Translations under genes and position numbers: made by a program
The notes under the pieces: model-generated
The model's input: the letters and a program-made list of their open reading frames with translations, nothing else
Told to the model about the DNA's origin: nothing
Database searches by the model: none
Shown: one piece after another, positions 1 through 5,316 of the stretch
How positions within the stretch are numbered: the stretch's first letter is position 1
Layout: every line of letters begins with the position of its first letter
NCBI GenBank assembly: GCA_035286745.1
Contig: DATECU010000147.1
Coordinates: 1-5,592 of the forward strand
Origin: DATECU01 sp035286745
GTDB lineage: Bacteria > Acidobacteriota > Vicinamibacteria > Fen-336
Length of the DNA: 5,592 nucleotides
Reading direction: 5' to 3'

Positions 1-393
1 GGCCTTCATGCCGGCCTTCTCGGCCGGCGAGCCGGGGCGAACCGACACCACCATCAGGTAGGAGAACCGCCGGGTGAGGACCAGCCCGACATCGGCTGCC
101 GTCTCCCGAGCCGGCTGGCCATAGGCCTTGAAGGCCTCCGCGTCGAGGTATCCGCTGTCGCCGTCGAGCGCTTCGGTGAGGCCGAGGCGGGCTCCGCCCA
201 TGGCTCGGTCGAGGTTCACCGGCTCCACGTAGCTGAGCAGGACGATCCGAACCACCTCGCTGAAGATGGTCAGCTGGCCGTAGCTGGTGTCTCCCATCAC
301 CCGGGAGAGCAGGGAGCCGGCGGCGATGAAGCCGACGAGGCCGGTGGAGACCAGGGCGACGAAGAGGCGGCTGCGAGCGCTCATAAGGGTCAT
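1..393 (-). CDS. S41-family C-terminal processing protease (Ctp), N-terminal part; 3' end beyond the window
   Basis: 131 residues are visible and the frame stays open to the window edge. The order is a short basic stretch, a hydrophobic signal peptide or membrane anchor (about residues 10-28), then the Ctp N-terminal helical region with YVEPVNLDRAMGGARLGLTE and GDSGYLDAEAF. This corresponds to the family pattern YVEPV..L..GA..GM...LDPHS.YL. The start of a PDZ domain follows, with VGLVLTRRF and a PGSPAEKAGMKA segment typical of Ctp PDZ domains. The Ser-Lys catalytic domain lies outside the window, so activity cannot be judged. In the family these are periplasmic proteases that cleave near C-termini and often regulate cell-wall hydrolases. 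The gene follows envC by 35 bp on the same strand, a common pairing in delta-proteobacteria, and is probably cotranscribed. A second ATG three codons in (384) is an equally plausible start; neither has a clear Shine-Dalgarno sequence. Confidence 0.88.
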   Translation of the reverse strand, partial: MTLMSARSRLFVALVSTGLVGFIAAGSLLSRVMGDTSYGQLTIFSEVVRIVLLSYVEPVNLDRAMGGARLGLTEALDGDSGYLDAEAFKAYGQPARETAADVGLVLTRRFSYLMVVSVRPGSPAEKAGMKA

Positions 394-428
394 TATAGGG
401 GTGGCCGGCGGTCCCGAGGAAGGAGCCC

Positions 429-1574
429 CTACCGTTCGTCCAGCGGACGCAGCCAATCGAGAGGGTCCTCGGGCTTTCCCTGGAAGCGCACTTCGAAATA
501 GAGACCGGGGCCTTCGAGCCCGGCCCCCACGCTCCCGAGAACGTCCCCCGCCGCCACACGCTGGCCCTGGCCGGCCTTGATCTCGGCCAGCCGAGCGTAG
601 AGGGTGTGCTGCTTCCCGCCGTGGTCGAGGACCACCAGCAGGCCGTAGCCGAGAAAGCGGTCGGCGAAGACGACAGTGCCCTCGTGCACGGCCTGCACCG
701 GATCGTCAGCCTTGGCCGCGACCTCGATCCCGTTCTGGATGGTGTAGGTGTCGAAGCGCGGGTGCTTGTGACGCCCGAACCCGACCCGGAGTTTCCCCGC
801 CACCGGCCAGGGCAGGACGCCCTTGAAGGCCGCCATGGGAGCCGAAACCTCGCCCTGGATCAAGCCGCCGAGCAGCAGTTGCTGCAGCTTGCCTTCGGCC
901 GTCTTCAGCTCATCGAGAAACGCGGTGTGGGTTTCCTTCTTCTCCACGATCTCGCGGAGCAACGTCACCTTCCGTTCCCGGTGCTGGTCCAGCGTGCGCC
1001 GCGCCCGATCGAGGTCGGCACGCAGCGTCAGTGCCTCTTGCGTCTTCCGCTCCAGCTCGGCCCGGGAGACCTGGAGGTCTGCAAGGTCCTTGCGGAAGCC
1101 GGCGATCCGCTCGCTGTCGCGGCGCGCCAGGGTGCTCACGAAGCGGTAGCCCTGGAAGACCTCGGACGGGCGATCCACCGACAACAGGATGCGCAGATAC
1201 GACAACTCCCCCAACTTGTAGAGGGCGCGGGCCCGAGAGCGCAGACCCGGCCGTTCGGCGGCGATCCGAGTATCCAGCTCCCCGGTGCGTTTGGCGACCA
1301 CATCAAGCTGGCGGTTGGTGCGGTCCAGGACCGTCTGGATCTCCCTCAGCTCCTCGGTGCGGAGCCGCACCTCCAGCTCCAGCCGTTCGACCTCCCCGAG
1401 CAAGCTTCGTTCCTGGCCCCGCAGGCGGGCCAGGTCCTTCTCGATCGCCGCCTTCCGCTCCTGGATCCGGCGCAGGCGCTCGTCGTCCGGTCCGCGCTGT
1501 GCGCCAGGCGACTCCGCCGCCGCCGGGGAAGCCGGCGCCTGCGCCAGAGCCAGGACCAGGAGCAGGGGTGGCAC
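429..1574 (-). CDS. envC: EnvC-like murein hydrolase activator: coiled coil plus degenerate LytM/M23 domain
   Basis: 381 residues with a GTG start. A short hydrophobic leader (residues 2-20, Ala-rich cleavage region) predicts export; it lacks the usual basic residues at its N-terminus. Residues about 30-110 and 150-235 are charged heptad-like coiled coil, split by a hydrophobic segment with ARALYKLGELSYLRILLS, which is typical of EnvC-type proteins. The C-terminal LytM fold runs from about 255 to 378 (WPVAGKLRVGFGRH, GYGLLVVLDHG, LYFEVR, PLDWL). The zinc and catalytic positions are all replaced: HxxxD reads Q280/E284, the LYAH histidine is R328, and HxH reads G357/Y359. It should therefore not cut peptidoglycan itself; by analogy with E. 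coli EnvC it would activate periplasmic N-acetylmuramoyl-L-alanine amidases at the septum. It starts 4 bp after the upstream stop, so translational coupling is likely. No in-frame ATG/GTG/TTG lies closely upstream, which supports the GTG. No ftsEX is seen beside it. Confidence 0.9.
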   Translation of the reverse strand: MPPLLLVLALAQAPASPAAAESPGAQRGPDDERLRRIQERKAAIEKDLARLRGQERSLLGEVERLELEVRLRTEELREIQTVLDRTNRQLDVVAKRTGELDTRIAAERPGLRSRARALYKLGELSYLRILLSVDRPSEVFQGYRFVSTLARRDSERIAGFRKDLADLQVSRAELERKTQEALTLRADLDRARRTLDQHRERKVTLLREIVEKKETHTAFLDELKTAEGKLQQLLLGGLIQGEVSAPMAAFKGVLPWPVAGKLRVGFGRHKHPRFDTYTIQNGIEVAAKADDPVQAVHEGTVVFADRFLGYGLLVVLDHGGKQHTLYARLAEIKAGQGQRVAAGDVLGSVGAGLEGPGLYFEVRFQGKPEDPLDWLRPLDER

Positions 1575-1578
1575 GGTC

Positions 1579-3675
1579 CTACAGGAGGGGCTTGCCGTCC
1601 AGGTCCTGAGGCAAGGGCACCGCCAGCAGCTTCAAGATGGTGGGAGCCAGATCCATGATGTTCGGCTGGTCGGAGCCGATCTTGCGGTTCAGGAACAGGA
1701 CGCCGCCGCTGATCTCGGTCGCGGTGGCGCAGTGGTCGCCGCTCCACTTGCGGTTGTTGTTGGTGACCACCGCCCGGTTCACGCCGCCCATGGTGTCCTG
1801 CCAGCCCACCCGGTAGCCGTCGTTGAAGCCCACCTGCAAGTCGGGGGCGAACTGCAAGTACTCGCCGTGATAGATGTCGTCGCGAAGGTAGATGTCCCGG
1901 AAAACCCGCTCCCCGTTGTCGGGATCGGTCAAGGGCAGGAGCTTTTCGCGCATCTCCTTCTGCAAGGCGGCATACTCGGCGCCGGCCGAGACGATGCCCT
2001 GCGACTCGCGGCCGCGCAGGTTGAAGTAGATCTGGCCCAAGCCTACCGCGTAGGCCCTGGTCTTCGACCAGTCGACGCCCTCCCAGAAGCGTCCCCGCCC
2101 GAAGAGATCGGCCAGGCCCTTCTTCTCGCTCTCCTGTCCGGCGAACACCATGTAGCCGTTCTGCACCAGCCAGGTGTTGAGGTTCACCTCACGGCGGAAG
2201 GAGTGGAAGCCGTGGTCCGACATCACCATGAACACCGCGTCCCCTGGCACCTGGGCCCGGAGCCGGCCCACCAAGTCGTCGGCGCGCCGGTACACCTTCT
2301 CGATGGAGTCGCCGTACCTGGCCGCCAACTGCTCGTCGTACATGGGGTGGAGGGGATCGGTGAGCCGCCACATCATGTGCGAGATGCGATCCGTGGTCTC
2401 CACCGCGGCGACGAACAGGTCCCAGTCGTCGTGCTCCAGCGCCTTGAAGATGATCTTCTCCCGGTCGTCCATGGCGCGCTCGCAGTCGTAGAGGAAGTCG
2501 GCCTCGTCCAGGCGCAGCTCCTGCAGGGCCTTGTCTCCCGACTCCGCCCAGCCTAACGTCCGATACAGACCCAACTCCTTGGCCAGTTGAGCCGCGTAGG
2601 AATCGGGCTTGGACATGGGCAGCGGGGGCCTTCGCGGATCCCAGTTCACCGGATGAGCATAGAGCTTGAGCTCCTTGTCGGCCTCGATCACGTGGAACTG
2701 GGTGAGGCCGTGGACCTTGACCAGGAAGTTGAACTTGAAGGTGAGAGGCAACCACTCGCTCCACTCCCCGGCCTTCAGCGTGAGGCGATGTCCCTGGATC
2801 TCGAGGTCCGCCTTGCCCGAGCCCTCGGTCCAGCGCACGGTGAGGGGCAGGTTCACGTCCATGCCGCCGGCCAGCTTCTCCAGGCGGGCCTTCTCCCCAT
2901 CGCTCAGCGCACCCGCCTTGCGTTTGGCCTGAAGCTCGCGCTCCTCCTGCTTCAGGATCGGGTTGTCCGGGCCCTTGAGCAGGGTCTGGGCCACCCCGCC
3001 GTCGAAGAGCAGGCGCTTCAGGTAGCCGCCGAACTCGGTGTTGTTCTCCTCGAAGGAGGAGAGGTCGGTGGCCCAGTAGTTGAAGGTGCCTAACGTGCCG
3101 CGGATGTCTGGAAGCGGCAGGCCCGAGAGCATCTCCCCGTGCTCGATCTCCTCCGGCGGAAAGGTCACTGGCACCGTGAGCACCCGCGTCTTGACCCCGT
3201 CGCGGCCCGCGTGAATCCAGAAGGAGGTCCCCCCGCGGGTGGAGACGATGCTGGGTGCTTTCTTGGGGAAGAAGCCCCACAGGAAGGCCGGGGGCTCCTT
3301 GCGGATCATGTTGAAGTCCGGCAGGTAGGTCTCGAAGCTCCGGACCAGGAAGTCGTAGATGTTGTGCTTGCCGGGGTTCACGCCGGTGGCGAAGCTGGAC
3401 CAGGCGGTAGGCGACTCCGAGGGTTGGGTCGAACCCAGGGTGTGGAAACCGCCGTCCTCGGCCAGCTTCTGCAAGTTGGGGAGCTTGCCCTCGCTCATCA
3501 GCCGGCGCGACAGCGTGGGGTCCATGCCGTCGAAGCCGATGACGAACACCCGCTGCTGGCTGCGGCGGAGCGCCTTGCCCGCGGGCTTCTTGCGGCAGCC
3601 GGACTGACAGGCGGTGAGCCCCAGTGCGCCGCAGGCGGCGACGACGGCGAGACGACCCAAGAGGGAGAAGCGCAT
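1579..3675 (-). CDS. AlkP-superfamily phosphohydrolase/phosphomutase-like lipoprotein (COG3379-type)
   Basis: 698 residues. The ATG at 3675 is preferred because GAGG lies 8 nt upstream; a TTG two codons earlier is too close to that site. The signal peptide ends in a lipobox (LTAC, Cys23) with Gln at +2, which suggests an outer-membrane lipoprotein. The metal-binding set of the alkaline phosphatase superfamily is complete: GFDGMD with D49; nucleophile segment SESPTAW (Ser88, possibly Thr90) followed by SSFATGVNPGKHNIYDF; ETTDRISHMMWRL with D429 and H433; SDHGF with D487 and H488; WSGDH with H648. Several of these segments match the predicted phosphohydrolase/phosphomutase group COG3379. Between nucleophile and second metal motif is a long insert, roughly residues 175-385, including a Lys/Glu-rich helix (about 243-270) and a beta-rich part (about 275-345). 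The substrate is unknown; a phosphate mono- or diester in the envelope is the simplest guess. Sulfatase is less likely because no CxPxR motif is seen. It precedes envC by 4 bp, so the two are probably one transcript. Confidence 0.87.
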   Translation of the reverse strand: MRFSLLGRLAVVAACGALGLTACQSGCRKKPAGKALRRSQQRVFVIGFDGMDPTLSRRLMSEGKLPNLQKLAEDGGFHTLGSTQPSESPTAWSSFATGVNPGKHNIYDFLVRSFETYLPDFNMIRKEPPAFLWGFFPKKAPSIVSTRGGTSFWIHAGRDGVKTRVLTVPVTFPPEEIEHGEMLSGLPLPDIRGTLGTFNYWATDLSSFEENNTEFGGYLKRLLFDGGVAQTLLKGPDNPILKQEERELQAKRKAGALSDGEKARLEKLAGGMDVNLPLTVRWTEGSGKADLEIQGHRLTLKAGEWSEWLPLTFKFNFLVKVHGLTQFHVIEADKELKLYAHPVNWDPRRPPLPMSKPDSYAAQLAKELGLYRTLGWAESGDKALQELRLDEADFLYDCERAMDDREKIIFKALEHDDWDLFVAAVETTDRISHMMWRLTDPLHPMYDEQLAARYGDSIEKVYRRADDLVGRLRAQVPGDAVFMVMSDHGFHSFRREVNLNTWLVQNGYMVFAGQESEKKGLADLFGRGRFWEGVDWSKTRAYAVGLGQIYFNLRGRESQGIVSAGAEYAALQKEMREKLLPLTDPDNGERVFRDIYLRDDIYHGEYLQFAPDLQVGFNDGYRVGWQDTMGGVNRAVVTNNNRKWSGDHCATATEISGGVLFLNRKIGSDQPNIMDLAPTILKLLAVPLPQDLDGKPLL

Positions 3676-3682
3676 CGGCAAG

Positions 3683-3687
3683 ACCTC
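3683..3687 (-). promoter_or_regulatory. Ribosome binding site deciding the start of the AlkP-like lipoprotein gene
   Basis: The minus strand reads GAGGT here. GAGG ends 8 nt before the ATG at 3675 but only 2 nt before the TTG at 3681. This spacing is why the ATG was chosen and the TTG start rejected. Confidence 0.6.
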
Positions 3688-3699
3688 GACCGTGAGTTG

Positions 3700-3719
3700 C
3701 GGGAAAAAGCACTTTCCCG
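3700..3719 (-). repeat. Inverted repeat in the presumed leader of the lipoprotein gene
   Basis: Seven-base arms CGGGAAA and TTTCCCG flank a 6-base loop, perfectly paired. It lies 12 bp upstream of the GAGGT ribosome site. It could form a leader hairpin or act as an operator. It is not a clear terminator, because the sequence after the hairpin on the minus strand (CAACTC) has no U-tract. Confidence 0.4.
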
Positions 3720-3760
3720 GAAGCCCAGCATTCTAGCCGACGGTCACCGCCGGCCGGTAA

Positions 3761-3774
3761 GCGGGGCGCCCCGC
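3761..3774. repeat. Perfect 14-bp palindrome at the kinase stop codon
   Basis: GCGGGGCGCCCCGC equals its own reverse complement, and its last base is shared with the TAG stop codon of the kinase gene. As RNA it could fold into a 5-bp GC stem with a GCGC loop. No U-tract follows on the minus strand (TTACCGG), so it is at best a weak or non-canonical terminator or an mRNA 3'-end structure. An 8-bp palindrome CCGGCCGG (3750-3757) and CGGTCACCG (3741-3749) lie next to it. Confidence 0.4.
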
Positions 3775-4838
3775 TACGTTCGCTTGGGGCGCCGTTTGGG
3801 AGCGTCCAGGGCCGGGGCGGCGGGGCGAGCCGGCCTGGCTCCCAGGGCCCGCGCATAGGTGGCGGCGGCGACCGTGGTGCGGTGGCCCGGCGGTTCGACC
3901 CGTGGCGTGGCCTCGCCCGGGCGCACCGGGACCGGCTCCAGGAGATCCAGGATGTCCGCCGGCGTCTCGCCCTCGCCGAACAGCTCTTGCAGGTAGCGTT
4001 TTAGCGTTAGGTTGGTGGGACCGTAGCCCTTGTCGTAGAGGTAGTGCTCGCAGGCCTGGCCCATCTCGCCGGCCGAGGCGTAGCGCCGGGCCGGGTCTCG
4101 CTGCAGCGCCTTCTTGAGCATGGTCAGAACCCCCTCCGGGATGTCGGGGTTGACCTGGCGGGGCGAAGGGAACTGGCCGGAGACCACCTGCTGCAAGACC
4201 TCGGAGGTGGTGGCTCCCTGGAACAGGCGAGACAGCGTGAGCATCTCGTAGAGCACGGTGCCCAGGCTGAAGATGTCGCTGCGGCTGTCGGCGCGCAGCT
4301 CCACCACCATCTCCGGGGCCATGTAGGCGGGCTTGCCGGTCAGGCTCTGGTCTTTGGCGTCGCTGCTGGTGGCGATGCCGAAGTCGATTAGCTTCACCGT
4401 CCCCTCGCGGGTCATCATGATGTTGCTGGGGCTCACGTCGCGGTGGACGATCTTCGCCTTCTCGAACACGTACTGGAGCGCCCGGCACAGCCGGCTCACG
4501 ATGAAGACCGAGAGCTCCACCTCGGGCAGCCGCTTTCGGGCCCGGTGCTGCTCCAGATACTGCACCAGGCTGAAGCCGTCGATGTACTCGAGCACGATGC
4601 AGAGCCTGCCCGCCACCCGCTCGAAGTCGAAGATGCGGCCGATGTTCTCGTGGTCCAGGAGCGCATAACGGCGCGCCTCATCCACGAACAGCTTCACGTG
4701 ATGAGGCTCCTCGGTGTCCAGGAGCTGCTTCATCACCACCGGTCGCTCGAAGCCCGCCTCGCCGATGAGCACCCCGCGGAACACCTTCCCCATGCCGCCC
4801 TGACCCAGCTCCGTCGTGACCTTGTATTTCTGCGACAT
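3774..4838 (-). CDS. Hanks-type serine/threonine protein kinase, cytoplasmic (myxobacterial type)
   Basis: 354 residues from the ATG at 4838. All kinase landmarks are present: glycine loop GQGGMGKV (12-19), ATP-anchoring Lys37 in VVMK, helix-C Glu54 in VDEARR, HRDVSPSN with catalytic Asp134 and Asn139, DFG (152-154), APE (174-176), and Asp188 in SDIFSLG. It should be catalytically active, phosphorylating Ser/Thr of unknown partners. The residue two after the catalytic Asp is Ser136, not the Lys usual in Ser/Thr kinases; this form is common in delta-proteobacterial kinases. The kinase lobe ends near 265 and is followed by EHYLYDKGYGPTNLTLKRYLQELF and a Pro/Ala/Arg-rich tail of about 60 residues. 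No membrane segment or PASTA/sensor domain is seen. An in-frame ATG at 4874 would add 12 residues, but it lies upstream of the likely -10 element and adds nothing resembling the family, so the shorter start is preferred. The gene is divergent from ruvX and 98 bp upstream of the AlkP-like gene. Confidence 0.93.
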   Translation of the reverse strand: MSQKYKVTTELGQGGMGKVFRGVLIGEAGFERPVVMKQLLDTEEPHHVKLFVDEARRYALLDHENIGRIFDFERVAGRLCIVLEYIDGFSLVQYLEQHRARKRLPEVELSVFIVSRLCRALQYVFEKAKIVHRDVSPSNIMMTREGTVKLIDFGIATSSDAKDQSLTGKPAYMAPEMVVELRADSRSDIFSLGTVLYEMLTLSRLFQGATTSEVLQQVVSGQFPSPRQVNPDIPEGVLTMLKKALQRDPARRYASAGEMGQACEHYLYDKGYGPTNLTLKRYLQELFGEGETPADILDLLEPVPVRPGEATPRVEPPGHRTTVAAATYARALGARPARPAAPALDAPKRRPKRT

Positions 4839-4860
4839 GGCGCGGGAAACTGAGTATACT
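4832..4860 (+). promoter_or_regulatory. Candidate sigma70-type promoter for ruvX-mltG
   Basis: GCGACA (4832-4837, four of six bases matching TTGACA), a 17-bp spacer, and TATACT (4855-4860, five of six matching TATAAT). The expected start of transcription is near 4867, only about 6 nt before the ruvX ATG at 4873. No Shine-Dalgarno sequence is seen, so the mRNA would be nearly leaderless. The -35 box lies inside the first codons of the divergent kinase gene. This is a consensus match only. Confidence 0.45.
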
Positions 4861-4861
4861 C
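4852..4861. promoter_or_regulatory. Palindromic GAGTATACTC: shared -10 or operator of the divergent kinase and ruvX genes
   Basis: A perfect 10-bp palindrome in the 34-bp gap between the two divergent starts. Because it is symmetric, TATACT can be read as a -10 box on both strands: 4855-4860 toward ruvX and 4858-4853 toward the kinase. The minus-strand -10 would put the kinase transcript start about 8 nt before its ATG at 4838. No good -35 box was found for the minus direction (at most 2 of 6 matches). It could instead be a binding site for a dimeric repressor. Confidence 0.4.
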
Positions 4862-4872
4862 GGCTTCTTTTC

Positions 4873-5316
4873 ATGCGCTACCTCGGCCTCGATGTGGGTG
4901 ACAAGCTGATTGGCCTGGCCCTCTCCGACGAGAGCGCAACCGTCGCCGGCGGCCTCGACACCCTGAGGCGAGTCGGTCCCCGCAAGGACCCCAAGGCGGT
5001 GGCCGGGCTGGTCCGCCAGCACGAGGTGGGCGGGATCGTGGTCGGGCTGCCGCGGAGGCTGGACGGGTCCGTGGGCATCCAGGCTCAGAAGGTTCTGGAT
5101 TTCGTCGAAGACCTGAGGCGGGCGGTCACCGTCCCGGTGGTCACCTGGGATGAGCGCTTCACCTCGGTGGTCGCCCAGCGGACCCTGATCGAAGGCGAGA
5201 TCGGCCGCAAGGCCCGCAAGGGCCTGGTCGACAAGGTCTCGGCGATCCTGATCCTCCAGAACTACCTCGACTACCTGAAGCTTGCCGATGCCGAAGCCCG
5301 CAAGACGCCGGCCTAG
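4873..5316 (+). CDS. ruvX: RuvX/YqgF family putative Holliday junction resolvase / pre-16S rRNA nuclease
   Basis: 147 residues, close to the usual family length of about 140-150. The RNase H-like fold motifs are in order: MRYLGLDVGDKLIGLALSD at the N-terminus with catalytic Asp7, VVGLPRRLDGSVG (56-68), TWDERFTS with Asp93/Glu94, and GLVDKVSAILILQNYLD with the last acidic residue Asp120. In the family this is a cytoplasmic nuclease, implicated in maturing the 5' end of 16S rRNA and proposed to resolve Holliday junctions. The ATG at 4873 is chosen because the conserved domain begins immediately; an in-frame ATG at 4816 would add 19 residues with no family resemblance and would lie inside the kinase gene. 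The next gene, mltG, starts inside its last ten codons, so the two are cotranscribed and probably translationally coupled; this pairing is common in bacteria. Confidence 0.95.
   Translation: MRYLGLDVGDKLIGLALSDESATVAGGLDTLRRVGPRKDPKAVAGLVRQHEVGGIVVGLPRRLDGSVGIQAQKVLDFVEDLRRAVTVPVVTWDERFTSVVAQRTLIEGEIGRKARKGLVDKVSAILILQNYLDYLKLADAEARKTPA

Noticed and set aside
1..30. GGCCGG-rich short repeats near the window start
   Set aside because: They lie inside the Ctp coding frame (PDZ segment) and are explained by GC-rich codon use.
606..2556. Long open frames on the plus strand (606-1658 and 1285-2556) opposite envC and the lipoprotein gene
   Set aside because: They lie antisense to well-supported genes, have repetitive Gln/Leu/Val/Arg-rich composition typical of frames opposite GC-rich coding DNA, and show no domain motifs.
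3676..3681. TTG start for the lipoprotein gene at 3681
   Set aside because: The GAGG ribosome site is only 2 nt away from the TTG, while it is 8 nt from the ATG at 3675; the signal peptide is complete from the ATG.
3730..3758. Promoter for the lipoprotein gene built on TAGAAT at 3735-3730
   Set aside because: The -10 match is good (five of six) but no -35 resemblance is found at a 17-bp spacing, so it is mentioned only within the spacer finding.
3761..3774. Rho-independent terminator after the kinase gene
   Set aside because: The GC palindrome could form a hairpin, but no T-run follows on the transcribed strand.
2189..3856. 555-codon open frame on the minus strand overlapping the lipoprotein gene in another frame
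   Set aside because: It is Arg/Pro/Gly-rich throughout without motifs, and the overlapping frame has a complete AlkP-superfamily motif set with a signal peptide and ribosome site.
3733..4488. 251-codon open frame on the minus strand inside the kinase gene
   Set aside because: It is an alternative frame of the kinase coding DNA, low in complexity (Arg/Pro/Gly/His), with no family resemblance.
4839..4874. N-terminal extension of the kinase to the ATG at 4874
   Set aside because: The 12 extra residues have no family counterpart and the start would overlap the ruvX ATG and lie upstream of the likely -10 element.
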